From Nonomuraea antri (GTDB taxonomy: Bacteria; Actinomycetota; Actinomycetes; Streptosporangiales; Streptosporangiaceae), in NCBI RefSeq assembly GCF_013283785.1, contig NZ_JABCPZ010000111.1, forward strand, positions 1 through 33,960: a DNA stretch of 33,960 nt, given 5' to 3'. This document shows, one piece after another, positions 22,821 to 30,594 of the stretch (its first letter is position 1; every line of letters starts with the position of its first letter). The notes under the pieces are model-generated. The model made no database searches. It was not told where the DNA came from and saw nothing but the letters and a program-made list of their open reading frames with translations. Both the position numbers and the translations under genes were made by a program.

Positions 22821-24181
22821 TGAGAGATCGCCCGAGCGGCACCAAGATCAATCAGCCCGATCCGCACGTGCGGCGCATACTCGAGCGAGCCGAGCTCGAG
22901 GGCATCGAGCTGATTCGCTTTCTGTACGCCGACCACGGTGGCGTGATCCGTGGCAAGGCGGCATCCCGGTCGCGGCTGGCCGAACGGCTGCGAACGGGCA
23001 TCGGGCACACGGTGGCCATGATGGCGATGAACATGCTCGACCAGTTGCAGGAGGTCGAGCACATGAGTCCGGTCGGCGAGGTGCGGATCGTCCCGGACCC
23101 GGCCACCTACGTGCCGCTGCCGCACGCACCGGGCGCGGCGGCGATGCTGTCCGACCTGTGCCTGCCCGACGGCACGCCGTGGGACGCGTGCGCGCGGACG
23201 TTCCTCAAGAACGCCGTCGCCGAGCTCGCGAGCGAGAACTACACGCTGCAGGCGGCGTTCGAGCCGGAGTTCACGCTCGGCCGCCGGCTGCCCGACCCGA
23301 GCGGCGGCCCCGACCGGCTGGTGCCGCTCGACGACGCCCTGTGCTACGCCAACGCCGGCTTCGACACCGCGCACGACTACACGATCAAGCTCATGCGCGC
23401 CCTGGAGACGCAGGGCCTGCGCGTCGAGCACTACCACCCGGAGCTGGGCCCGGGCCAGCAGGAACTGTCGATCAGGCACGCGCCCGCGCTGCGTGCCGCC
23501 GACAACCACGTCCTCTACCGTGAGACGGTGCGCGGCGTGGCCATGCGCATGTCCATGTGGGCCACGCTGGCCCCCAAGCCGCTGGCCGACCAGTCGGGCA
23601 ACGGCGCGCACCTGCACCTGTCGCTGTGGCGCGACTCGCAGAACGTCTTCGGCGAGGACGACGAGATCCGCGCCGCGTTCATCGGCGGTCTCATCGCGCA
23701 CCTGCCCGCGCTGACCGCGCTGACCTGCGGCAGCGTCAACAGCTTCCGCCGGCTGTCACCACGCTCCTGGTCCAGCGCGTACGCGGTGTACGGCCCCGAC
23801 AACCGCGAGGCGGCGGTCCGGGTCTGCTCACCGCTGGGCGAGAGCGGCGAGCCGAACCTGGAGCTCAAGCCGTCCGACTCCTCGGCCAACCCGTACCTGT
23901 CGCTCGGCGCGGTCATCCACGCCGGGCTCGACGGCATCAGGCGCAAACTCGACCCTGGCGAGCCGGTGGACGTCGACCCCGACACCCGCCCTGGGCGCTA
24001 CCCGCGCCTGCCGGCCTCGCTGCCGGAGGCGCTGGACGCGCTGGAGGCCGACGAGGTGCTCATGGAGGCGCTCGGGCCGCTGCGCCGCAACGCCTATCTG
24101 ACCGTCAAGCGGTCGGAGGCGGCGGCGTTCGCCGGCCGGGACGTCTCGTACGAGCTGTTCAACCACCTGCGCGTGTTCTGA
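22820..24181 (+). CDS. Glutamine-synthetase-family ligase (GlnA-like)
   Basis: 453 residues from ATG at 22820, where MRDRPSGTKINQPDP begins; the frame stays open to 22781, and no ribosome site is strong for either. Type I glutamine-synthetase fold: FEPEFTL and ELGPGQQELSI carry metal-binding glutamates, NGAHLHLSLW the ammonia/ATP region histidines, and GPDNREAAVRV with NLELKPSDSSANPYLSLGAV the phosphate and metal sites. The usual ELR motif reads ELK. The adenylylation tyrosine loop is not evident. Actinomycetes carry GlnA2/A3/A4 paralogues that attach glutamate to amines such as polyamines or ethanolamine; I cannot tell which substrate this one uses. Confidence 0.88.
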   Translation: MRDRPSGTKINQPDPHVRRILERAELEGIELIRFLYADHGGVIRGKAASRSRLAERLRTGIGHTVAMMAMNMLDQLQEVEHMSPVGEVRIVPDPATYVPLPHAPGAAAMLSDLCLPDGTPWDACARTFLKNAVAELASENYTLQAAFEPEFTLGRRLPDPSGGPDRLVPLDDALCYANAGFDTAHDYTIKLMRALETQGLRVEHYHPELGPGQQELSIRHAPALRAADNHVLYRETVRGVAMRMSMWATLAPKPLADQSGNGAHLHLSLWRDSQNVFGEDDEIRAAFIGGLIAHLPALTALTCGSVNSFRRLSPRSWSSAYAVYGPDNREAAVRVCSPLGESGEPNLELKPSDSSANPYLSLGAVIHAGLDGIRRKLDPGEPVDVDPDTRPGRYPRLPASLPEALDALEADEVLMEALGPLRRNAYLTVKRSEAAAFAGRDVSYELFNHLRVF

Positions 24182-24198
24182 GACATTCTCCGCGTGTC

Positions 24199-24232
24199 CC
24201 CCGTGCGGCGCCCTGCCGGGTTCCGCACGGGG
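24199..24232. terminator. Bidirectional hairpin between convergent genes
   Basis: CCCCGTGCGG (24199-24208) and CCGCACGGGG (24223-24232) form a perfect 10-bp stem with a 14-base loop. It lies between the ends of the GlnA-like gene (24181) and hisF (24240) and can serve both strands. Confidence 0.8.
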
Positions 24233-24239
24233 AGTCGCG

Positions 24240-25001
24240 TCAGCGCACCGGGTGGCCGGCCGCGCGCAGGGTGTCCTTGACCTCGGCGATCTTCAGGGTG
24301 CCGAAGTGGAACACCGAGGCGGCCAGCACCGCGTCGGCGCCCGCCGCGACGGCCGGGGGGAAGTCCGCCAGCCGCCCGGCGCCGCCGCTGGCGATCACCG
24401 GGACGCGGACCGCCGCCCGGACCGCGTGCAGCATCTCCAGGTCGTAGCCGTCGAGGGTGCCGTCGCCGTCCATGGAGTTGAGCAGGATCTCGCCCACGCC
24501 CAGCTCCTCGCCGCGCGCCGCCCACTCCACCGCGTCGATGCCGGTGCCCCGGCGGCCGCCGTGCGTGGTGACCTCGAAGCCGCTGGCCGTGCCCGGCGCG
24601 CGGCGGGCGTCGACCGACAGCACCACGCACTGCGCGCCGAAGCGGCGCGAGGCCTCGGTCAGCAGCTCCGGCCTGGCGATGGCGGCGGTGTTCAGCGACA
24701 CCTTGTCCGCGCCGGCCCGCAGCAGCGTGTTGACGTCGTCGACGGAACGCACGCCGCCGCCCACCGTCAGCGGGATGAACACCTGCTCGGCGGTCCTGCG
24801 CACCACGTCGAGCATGGTCTCGCGCTCACCGGACGACGCGGTGATGTCGAGGAAGGTCAGCTCGTCGGCGCCCTCCTCGTCGTAACGCCTGGCCAGCTCG
24901 ACCGGGTCGCCCGCGTCGCGCAGATTCTCGAAGTTGACGCCCTTGACCACCCGGCCGGCGTCGACGTCGAGACAGGGGATGACTCTTACCGCTACGGTCA
25001 T
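24240..25001 (-). CDS. hisF: Imidazole glycerol phosphate synthase cyclase subunit
   Basis: 253 residues. Takes ammonia from HisH and converts PRFAR to IGP and AICAR. TIM barrel with catalytic Asp12 (IPCLDVDAGRVVKGVNF) and Asp131 (VVLSVDARR); TVGGGVRSV, DKVSLNTAA and VIASGGAG are phosphate loops. ATG at 25001 overlaps the stop of the RidA-family gene (ATGA). It is the last gene of the his operon and is followed by a hairpin terminator. Confidence 0.98.
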   Translation of the reverse strand: MTVAVRVIPCLDVDAGRVVKGVNFENLRDAGDPVELARRYDEEGADELTFLDITASSGERETMLDVVRRTAEQVFIPLTVGGGVRSVDDVNTLLRAGADKVSLNTAAIARPELLTEASRRFGAQCVVLSVDARRAPGTASGFEVTTHGGRRGTGIDAVEWAARGEELGVGEILLNSMDGDGTLDGYDLEMLHAVRAAVRVPVIASGGAGRLADFPPAVAAGADAVLAASVFHFGTLKIAEVKDTLRAAGHPVR

Positions 25002-25399
25002 GCTCGCAGTGCCTCGATTTCGATCTCGATCAGCATTCTCGGGTCGATCAGGCCGGCGACCCTGACTCCCGTGCAGGCCGGCCGCACCGCGCCGAACACC
25101 TCGGAGATGGCCCGCCCGGCCTGGTCGAAGTGGCGTTGCTCGACCACGTAGTAGCGGACCATGACGACGTCCTCCCTGGCCAGGCCGCCCATCATGACGG
25201 CCTCCAGAGCGATCTCGATGGCGGTCAGCGACTGCCGGTAGGCATCGCCGACGTGCCGTACCTCGCCATTGACGGTGGCCGTGCAGCCGGAGACGATCAC
25301 CCGGTCGCCCACCACGACGGCACGGGCGTAGCCGTACTTCTCCTCCCAGATGCCGCCAGAAAACACCCTCGATCCCGTGTTCTCCATGCTGATGCTCAT
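24998..25399 (-). CDS. RidA/YjgF-family protein
   Basis: 133 residues from ATG at 25399 (GGGAGGGG eight bases upstream). Rid fold: YGYARAVVVGDRVIVSGCTA, then QSLTAIEIALEAVMMGG, VVMVRYYVV and a C-terminal PRMLIEIEIEALRA. RidA enzymes hydrolyse reactive enamine/imine intermediates. The family arginine that binds the substrate carboxylate may be the one in VRPACTGVRVAGL or PRML; I cannot settle whether this is a true deaminase. Placed between priA and hisF, it may clear reactive intermediates or simply travel with the operon. Confidence 0.92.
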   Translation of the reverse strand: MSISMENTGSRVFSGGIWEEKYGYARAVVVGDRVIVSGCTATVNGEVRHVGDAYRQSLTAIEIALEAVMMGGLAREDVVMVRYYVVEQRHFDQAGRAISEVFGAVRPACTGVRVAGLIDPRMLIEIEIEALRA

Positions 25400-25421
25400 C
25401 CTTCGCCCCTCCCTGCGAAGC

Positions 25422-26144
25422 TCACGCGCGCACCGCGGCCAGCGCGTCTTCCAGCGTGAACGCGTGAGCGTAGAGGGCCCTGCCCACGATCGCCCCTTCC
25501 ACGCCGTTCGGAACGAGAGAAGCCAGTGCGACCAGGTCATCGAGGGAGGAGATGCCGCCGCTGGCCACGACCGGCTTGTCGGTGCGGGCGCAGACCTGCT
25601 TGAGCAGGTCGAGGTTGGGGCCCTTGAGCGTGCCGTCCTTGGTGACGTCGGTGACGACGTAGCGGGGGCAGCCGTCGGCCTCCAGCCGGTCGAGCACCTC
25701 CCACAGGTCGCCGGCGTCCTGGGTCCAGCCGCGGGCGGCCAGCGTGGTGCCGCGCACGTCGAGCCCGACCGCGATCTTGTCGCCGTGCTCGGCGATGATC
25801 TTCCGGCACCACTCGGGGTTCTCCAGCGCGGCGGTGCCGATGTTGACCCGGCGGCAGCCGGTGGACAGCGCGTCGGCCAGCGACTCGTCGTCGCGGATGC
25901 CGCCCGACAGCTCGACCTGCACGTCCAGCCGGCCGATCATCTCGCGGATCAGCTCCCGGTTGGCGCCGCGGCCGAAGGCGGCGTCGAGGTCGACCAGGTG
26001 GATCCACTCGGCCCCCGCCTCCTGCCAGGCCAGCGCGGCGGCCAGCGGCGCGCCGTAGCCGGTCTCGGTCCCGGCCTCACCCTGGACGAGGCGGACGGCC
26101 TGGCCGTCCGCGACGTCCACGGCGGGGAGCAAAACGAGCGACAT
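25422..26144 (-). CDS. priA: Bifunctional ProFAR/PRA isomerase (HisA and TrpF activity)
   Basis: 240 residues. Catalyses the Amadori rearrangements of ProFAR (histidine) and phosphoribosyl anthranilate (tryptophan). Catalytic Asp10 (LLPAVDVADGQAVRL) and Asp170 (VTDVTKDGTLKGPN) are present. The AARGWT segment (Arg138, Trp140) matches the residues used for the tryptophan substrate in mycobacterial PriA. No trpF occurs in the window and TrpC is monofunctional, which supports dual function. ATG at 26144 overlaps the stop of the preceding small gene (TGATG). Plain HisA is the alternative. Confidence 0.95.
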   Translation of the reverse strand: MSLVLLPAVDVADGQAVRLVQGEAGTETGYGAPLAAALAWQEAGAEWIHLVDLDAAFGRGANRELIREMIGRLDVQVELSGGIRDDESLADALSTGCRRVNIGTAALENPEWCRKIIAEHGDKIAVGLDVRGTTLAARGWTQDAGDLWEVLDRLEADGCPRYVVTDVTKDGTLKGPNLDLLKQVCARTDKPVVASGGISSLDDLVALASLVPNGVEGAIVGRALYAHAFTLEDALAAVRA

Positions 26145-26473
26145 CAGGTCCTCCGGTCGAATGCGAGAGTCATCACAACGGGTGCCAGCAGCAGGGAGAA
26201 GACGAACACGGCGAAACTGAGCGGCACCGAGCCCCAGATCAGCCAGACCAGCGCCTGCACGAGCAGCAGGCCGAGCGCCACCAGGACGTTCTGGGCGCGG
26301 CGGCGGCGGGCCAGCAGCCCGCCCTGCCGGTGGAACCTGACCTGGCGCGGGGTCAGGCGGGCGGCCAGCGCGCGGCGGCGGGCGCGGCGCGCCTGCCGCT
26401 CCTCGTTGAGCCGGATCGCGCGCGCCCGCTCCGCCTCACGCTCGGCGCGCCGGCGCGCGCGTTCCTTACTCAC
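26144..26473 (-). CDS. Small basic membrane protein within the his operon, unknown
   Basis: 109 residues from GTG at 26473. The first 60 residues are Arg/Glu/Ala-rich and probably a charged helix or coiled coil (RARRRAEREAERARAIR). Two hydrophobic helices follow (about 62-80 and 84-102). Its stop overlaps the priA start, so it is translated with the operon. A similar gene stands at this place in other actinobacterial his clusters as far as I recall. No function is known; the charged tail could contact nucleic acid or enzymes at the membrane. Confidence 0.75.
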   Translation of the reverse strand: MSKERARRRAEREAERARAIRLNEERQARRARRRALAARLTPRQVRFHRQGGLLARRRRAQNVLVALGLLLVQALVWLIWGSVPLSFAVFVFSLLLAPVVMTLAFDRRT

Positions 26474-26519
26474 GGGATCTCATCCAACAGGTTCACCGGA
26501 TCCCTTCCGGCACGGCGGC

Positions 26520-27155
26520 TCACGTGACGGTGGCGAGCCAGTTGGTCAGCAGGGCCGCGCCGGCGTCGCCGGACTTCTCCGGGTGGAACTGGGTGGCCAT
26601 GAGCGGCCCGTTCTCCACCGCGGCCACGAACGGCACGCCGTGCTCGGCCCAGGTGACGACCGGCTCGGCGAACCCGTCGCCCGGGCGCAGCTCCCACTCG
26701 CGCACCCCGTAGGAGTGCACGAAGTAGAACCGGGTGGCGGCGTCGAGCCCGGCGAACAGCACGCTGCCCGCGGGCGCCTTGACCGTGTTCCAGCCCATGT
26801 GCGGCAGCACCGGCGCGTCGAGCCGCTCGACCGTGCCCGGCCACTCAGCGCAGCCCTCGGTCTCGACGCCGTGCTCGACGCCGCGGGCGAACAGGATCTG
26901 CATGCCCACGCAGATGCCCAGCACCGGCCGCCCGCCGGCCAGCCGGCGGCTGATGATCCGGTCACCGTGGACGCTCTTCAGCCCGCTCATGCACGCCTCG
27001 AACGCGCCCACCCCGGGCACGACCAGGCCGTCGGCGTTGAGCGCGGCGTCGTAGTCGGAGGTGACGGTGACGTCGGCGCCGACCCTGGCCAGGGCGCGCT
27101 CGGCCGAGCGCAGGTTGCCCGAGCCGTAGTCGAGCACGACCACGTTCCTGCTCAC
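26520..27155 (-). CDS. hisH: Imidazole glycerol phosphate synthase glutaminase subunit
   Basis: 211 residues. Class I glutamine amidotransferase that feeds ammonia to HisF. Triad Cys82 (LGICVGMQ), His191 and Glu193 (FHPEKSG); oxyanion region PGVGAF is present. Three GTG codons stand in a row (27161, 27158, 27155); I chose 27155 because it forms a GTGA overlap with the stop of the upstream small gene and gives MSRNVVVLDYGSGN. Followed by a 46-base gap to the next gene, the widest inside the operon. Confidence 0.97.
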   Translation of the reverse strand: MSRNVVVLDYGSGNLRSAERALARVGADVTVTSDYDAALNADGLVVPGVGAFEACMSGLKSVHGDRIISRRLAGGRPVLGICVGMQILFARGVEHGVETEGCAEWPGTVERLDAPVLPHMGWNTVKAPAGSVLFAGLDAATRFYFVHSYGVREWELRPGDGFAEPVVTWAEHGVPFVAAVENGPLMATQFHPEKSGDAGAALLTNWLATVT

Positions 27156-27307
27156 CACCACATCACCCCGGCGGTGATCGCCATCGCGGCGCCGACCGCG
27201 CAGACGGTGGCGCCCAGCTTCATCCCCTGCTTGCCCAGCGAGACCACGCCGCCGATCAGGAACAGGCCGAGGAACATCATCACGGCGGAGGTCCAGTTCT
27301 CGGTCAC
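27152..27307 (-). CDS. 51-residue membrane protein between hisB and hisH, unknown
   Basis: A short gene read from GTG at 27307 to TGA at 27152-27154. The start overlaps the hisB stop (GTGA) and the stop overlaps the hisH start, so it is wedged between two his genes with coupling on both sides; this is the main argument that it is real. The product has two hydrophobic helices (TSAVMMFLGLFLIGGVVSL and about residues 32-50, rich in Ala, Val and Met) joined by GKQGMKLG, and ends in WW. No function is known. Confidence 0.8.
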   Translation of the reverse strand: MTENWTSAVMMFLGLFLIGGVVSLGKQGMKLGATVCAVGAAMAITAGVMWW

Positions 27308-27897
27308 AGCACTCCCTTCGTGCTCGGCACGCCCGAGGCGCGCGGGTCGAGCTCGGACGCCTCGCGCAGCGCCCGCGCCAGCGCCTTGAACTGCGCCTCC
27401 ACGATGTGGTGCGCGTTGCGCCCGTACGGGACGTGCACGTGCAGGCAGATCGCGGCCTGTGCGACGAACGACTCCAGGATGTGCCTGGTCATCGTCGTGT
27501 CGTATTCAGGGCCGATCATCGGCGCCATGCCCTCGGGCTCGGTGTGCACCAGGTACGGGCGGCCCGACAGGTCGACCGTGACCTGGGCCAGCGACTCGTC
27601 CAGCGGGCACGACGCGTTACCGAACCGCCTGATGCCCGACTTGTCGCCCAGCGCCTCGCGGAAGGCCGCGCCCAGCGCCAGCGCGGTGTCCTCGATCGTG
27701 TGGTGGGAGTCGATGTGCAGGTCGCCCTCGGTCTTCACGGTCAGGTCGAACAACCCGTGCTTGCCGAGCTGGGCCAGCATGTGGTCGTAGAAGCCGACCC
27801 CGGTGGCGACGTCCACCTGGCCGGTGCCGTCGAGGTTCACCTCGACCAGGACCGAGGTCTCCTTGGTTGCGCGCTCGACGCGGCCTACCCGGCTCAC
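27304..27897 (-). CDS. hisB: Imidazoleglycerol-phosphate dehydratase
   Basis: 197 residues, monofunctional (no phosphatase domain). Dehydrates IGP to imidazole-acetol phosphate using two Mn ions. Metal motifs DSHHTIEDTAL and NAHHIVEAQFKAL, plus GFYDHMLAQLGKHG and GNASCPLDESL, are intact. GTG at 27897 overlaps the hisC stop (GTGA), giving MSRVGRVERATKET, the usual start; a longer open frame into hisC is not supported. Confidence 0.98.
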   Translation of the reverse strand: MSRVGRVERATKETSVLVEVNLDGTGQVDVATGVGFYDHMLAQLGKHGLFDLTVKTEGDLHIDSHHTIEDTALALGAAFREALGDKSGIRRFGNASCPLDESLAQVTVDLSGRPYLVHTEPEGMAPMIGPEYDTTMTRHILESFVAQAAICLHVHVPYGRNAHHIVEAQFKALARALREASELDPRASGVPSTKGVL

Positions 27898-28964
27898 AGA
27901 ACTCCCTCCATCGCGGCGCGGAACGCCGCCATCTCCTCGCTGGTGCCGATCGACACACGCAGCCATTCTGGCGGGCCCACCTCGCGGATGAGAACGCCGT
28001 GCGCCAGCAGGCCCTCCCACACCTTGCGCCGGTCGGGGAAGGCCCCGAACAACACGAAGTTGGCGTCGGAGTCGGCCACCGCCAGGCCCTTGGACCGCAG
28101 CCACGTCACCGTGTCGTCACGCTCGCGCCGCAGCGCGTCGACCGTGCCGAGCAGCTCGGCGCGGTGGCGCAGCGCCACGCGGGCGGCCGTCTGGGTCAGC
28201 GTCGACAGGTGGTACGGCAGCCGCACCAGCAGGAGCGCCTCGATCACCGCCGGGTGCGCGGCCAGGTAGCCCAGGCGGGTGCCGGCCATCGCGAACGCCT
28301 TGGACATCGTCCTGGTGACGATCAGCCGCGGGTGCCCGGGCAGCAGCGTGAGCGCCGACGGCGTGCCCTCGCGGGCGAACTCGGCGTAGGCCTCGTCGAC
28401 CACGACCACGCCCGGGGCCGCGGCCAGGATCGCCTCGATCGCCGCCAGCGGCTGCGCGGTGCCCGTCGGGTTGTTCGGCGAGGCCAGGAACACGATGTCG
28501 GGCCGGTGCTCCTCGATCGCGGCCACGGCCTTGCCGGGGTCGAGCGAGAAGTCCTCCTCACGCGACGCGCTGACCCACTCGGTGCTGGTGCCCGTGGTGA
28601 TGATCGGATGCATCGAGTACGAAGGCTCGAAGCCCAGCGCGGTGCGGCCGTGACCGCCGAAGGCCTGCAGGATCTGCTGGAGCACCTCGTTGGAGCCGTT
28701 GGCCGCCCACACCTGCGCGGCGCTCAGCCCGTGGCCCAGGTATCCGGCCAGGTCGGCGCGCAGCGCCTCGGCGTCGCGGTCGGGGTAGCGGTTGAGCTCG
28801 CCGGCGTTCGCCCGCACCGCCTCGGCCAGGTCGGCGACCAGCTCCGGCGAGGGCGGGTAGGGGTTCTCGTTGGTGTTGAGCCGGACCGGGACGTCGATCT
28901 GGGGCGCGCCGTACGGCGTCTTGCCCCTCAGGTCGTCGCGGATGGGCAGATCGTCCAGGTTCAC
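27894..28964 (-). CDS. hisC: Histidinol-phosphate aminotransferase
   Basis: 356 residues. PLP enzyme that converts imidazole-acetol phosphate to histidinol phosphate. LNTNENPYPPS near the N terminus, SPNNPTG, VVVDEAYAEF, and the PLP lysine Lys222 in TRTMSKAFAMAG define the family; the C-terminal WLRVSIGT arginine binds substrate. GTG at 28964 overlaps the hisD stop by GTGA. Nothing unusual in length or motifs. Confidence 0.98.
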   Translation of the reverse strand: MNLDDLPIRDDLRGKTPYGAPQIDVPVRLNTNENPYPPSPELVADLAEAVRANAGELNRYPDRDAEALRADLAGYLGHGLSAAQVWAANGSNEVLQQILQAFGGHGRTALGFEPSYSMHPIITTGTSTEWVSASREEDFSLDPGKAVAAIEEHRPDIVFLASPNNPTGTAQPLAAIEAILAAAPGVVVVDEAYAEFAREGTPSALTLLPGHPRLIVTRTMSKAFAMAGTRLGYLAAHPAVIEALLLVRLPYHLSTLTQTAARVALRHRAELLGTVDALRRERDDTVTWLRSKGLAVADSDANFVLFGAFPDRRKVWEGLLAHGVLIREVGPPEWLRVSIGTSEEMAAFRAAMEGVL

Positions 28965-30304
28965 GTGGTCGGAATCTCCCAGTCGAAGCGGGCGCGGATC
29001 GCGGCGCCGTGCGCCGGCAGGTCTTCGGCGTCGGCCAGCACCGACACGTGGGCCGCCGCGCCCGCGAGCGCCTCGCGGCTGTAGTCGACGACGTGGATGC
29101 CGCGCAGGAACGACTGCACCGACAGGCCGCTGGAGTGGCAGGCGCAGCCGCCGGTGGGCAGCACGTGGTTGGAGCCGGCCAGGTAGTCGCCCAGCGAGAC
29201 CGGCGCGTACGTGCCGACGAAGATCGCCCCGGCGTTGCGCACCCGGGCGGCGACCTCGGCGGCGTTCGCGGTGTGGATCTCCAGGTGCTCGGCGGCGTAG
29301 GCGTCGACCACCTTCAGGCCGTCGTCGATCGAGTCGACCAGCACGATGCCGGACTGGCGGCCGGCCAGCGCCTCGGTGATGCGCGCGGCGTGCTTGGTGG
29401 CCGCGACCTGCCCGGGCAGCTCCTTCTCCACCGCGTCGGCCAGCTCGGGGCTGGTGGTGACCAGGACGGCGGCGGCGACCACGTCGTGCTCGGCCTGGCT
29501 GATCAGGTCGGCGGCCACGTGCACCGGGTCGGCCGTCTCGTCGGCGAGGATCGCGATCTCGGTCGGGCCGGCCTCGGAGTCGATGCCGATGCGGCCCTTG
29601 AGCAGCCGCTTGGCCGCGGTCACCCAGATGTTGCCGGGGCCGGTGACCAGGGTGGCGGGCGGGCACTCCTCGGTGCCGTAGGCGAACATGGCCACGGCCT
29701 GCGCGCCGCCGACGGAGTAGACCTCGCCGACCCCGAGAAGGGCGCAGGCGGCCAGGATCGTGGGGTGCGGCAGGCCCCCGAACTCCGGATCACCCCCACG
29801 ATCGTGGGGAGCATCACCCTTCTGGGGTGGCGAGGTAACAGCCAGTGATTTTACGCCGGCCTCCTGGGCCGGGACGACGTTCATGACCACGCTGGACGGG
29901 TAGACCGCGCGCCCGCCCGGCACGTACAGGCCGACCCGGTCGACGGGCACCCAGCGCTCGGTGACGGTGCCGCCGGGCACGACCTCGGTGGTGACGTCGG
30001 TGCGCCGCTGGTCGCGGTGGACCTTCCTGGCCCGGCGGATGGACTCTTCCAGCGCCGCCCTGACCCGGGGGTCGAGCTCGGCCAGGGCCCGCTCGATCTC
30101 CTCGGCCGGCACGCGCGTGGAGGCGATCTCGACACCGTCGAACCTGGCGGTCAGCTCCCGTACGGCTGCCGCCCCGCGATGGCGTACGTCGTCGCAGATG
30201 GACCGCACCTTCTCCAGGGCGGCCTCGACGTCGAGTTCGGCGCGGGGCAGCACGTCGCGCAGGTTCTCCGGCAGGGAACCGCGCATGTCAATACGGGAAA
30301 TCAC
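28961..30304 (-). CDS. hisD: Histidinol dehydrogenase with an 11-residue insertion
   Basis: 447 residues from GTG at 30304 (VISRIDMRG, the usual start); GTG at 30310 is possible. Oxidises histidinol to histidine in two NAD-dependent steps. ISQAEHD (zinc ligands), VTGPGNIWV, GPTEIAI and the catalytic AAEHLEIHT are present. After SPPQK (residues 158-162) comes GDAPHDRGGDP, then EFGGLPHPTI; in the actinobacterial HisD proteins I know, SPPQ(K) runs directly into the xxGGLPHPTI block. The 33 inserted bases form a palindromic element listed separately. Just upstream (AGVKSLAV) the codons are unusually AT-rich. First gene of the his operon; TAGACT lies six bases before the start. Confidence 0.97.
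   Translation of the reverse strand: MISRIDMRGSLPENLRDVLPRAELDVEAALEKVRSICDDVRHRGAAAVRELTARFDGVEIASTRVPAEEIERALAELDPRVRAALEESIRRARKVHRDQRRTDVTTEVVPGGTVTERWVPVDRVGLYVPGGRAVYPSSVVMNVVPAQEAGVKSLAVTSPPQKGDAPHDRGGDPEFGGLPHPTILAACALLGVGEVYSVGGAQAVAMFAYGTEECPPATLVTGPGNIWVTAAKRLLKGRIGIDSEAGPTEIAILADETADPVHVAADLISQAEHDVVAAAVLVTTSPELADAVEKELPGQVAATKHAARITEALAGRQSGIVLVDSIDDGLKVVDAYAAEHLEIHTANAAEVAARVRNAGAIFVGTYAPVSLGDYLAGSNHVLPTGGCACHSSGLSVQSFLRGIHVVDYSREALAGAAAHVSVLADAEDLPAHGAAIRARFDWEIPTT
29786..29818 (-). repeat. 33-bp palindromic insertion in hisD, CRISPR-repeat-like
   Basis: The core CCCCACGATCGTGGGG (29794-29809) is a perfect 16-bp palindrome flanked by GGTGAT at both ends. The whole has the layout of a type I-E CRISPR repeat (CTCCCC, stem, GGGG, TGATCCG), but occurs once with no array or cas genes. 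Length is 11 codons, so the frame is kept. Confidence 0.65.
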
Positions 30305-30310
30305 CCTCAC

Positions 30311-30316
30311 AGTCTA
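30311..30316 (-). promoter_or_regulatory. Possible leaderless promoter -10 for the his operon
   Basis: On the minus strand TAGACT ends six bases before the GTG at 30304, the spacing expected for a leaderless transcript. No good -35 is visible. Confidence 0.45.
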
Positions 30317-30389
30317 CGGAGTCCACTCCCTGAATCCTGTTCTGTCCACTATCCGGGACACGGATTCATCAGAGGCTCGCGGACATAAG

Positions 30390-30434
30390 ACGGCCGTGAG
30401 AACCGGCGTTCGCCAACGCCGGTCTCACGGCCGT
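30390..30434. terminator. Strong 20-bp hairpin, orphan
   Basis: Arms at 30390-30410 and 30415-30434 pair over 20 bp with one bulged A and a CGCC loop. It has the form of a strong terminator but no gene ends here on either strand. It could block read-through into hisD or end a short RNA. Confidence 0.65.
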
Positions 30435-30439
30435 CGTCA

Positions 30440-30462
30440 CCCCGGACCGGGCCATACCGGGG
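30440..30462. other. Second hairpin of the cluster
   Basis: CCCCGG (30440-30445) and CCGGGG (30457-30462) form a 6-bp stem with an 11-base loop, six bases after the strong hairpin. Confidence 0.5.
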
Positions 30463-30468
30463 CGGGAT

Positions 30469-30499
30469 GCCGTGGCCGCCACGGGGGTGCGGCCACGGC
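30469..30499. other. Third hairpin of the cluster
   Basis: GCCGTGGCCGC (30469-30479) and GCGGCCACGGC (30489-30499) form a perfect 11-bp stem with a 9-base loop. Confidence 0.6.
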
Positions 30500-30579
30500 C
30501 GGGAAAGGCTCCGCCCTCCTCTGCCCAGCGGATTTCGCCTCTAACGTCTTCATCAAAGACCACCAACGGTAATCAAAAG

Positions 30580-30594
30580 ATAACGTTACGTTAT
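30580..30594. promoter_or_regulatory. 15-bp palindrome upstream of the 319-residue protein gene
   Basis: ATAACGTTACGTTAT is a perfect odd palindrome centred 43 bases before the ATG at 30631, in an AT-rich stretch and close to a candidate -10 (TACAGT, 30614-30619). It is the form expected of a TetR- or XRE-type operator. Confidence 0.5.

Noticed and set aside
29786..29818. A CRISPR array in hisD
   Set aside because: Only one repeat-like unit, inside an intact gene, with no spacers or cas genes; reported as a palindromic insertion instead.
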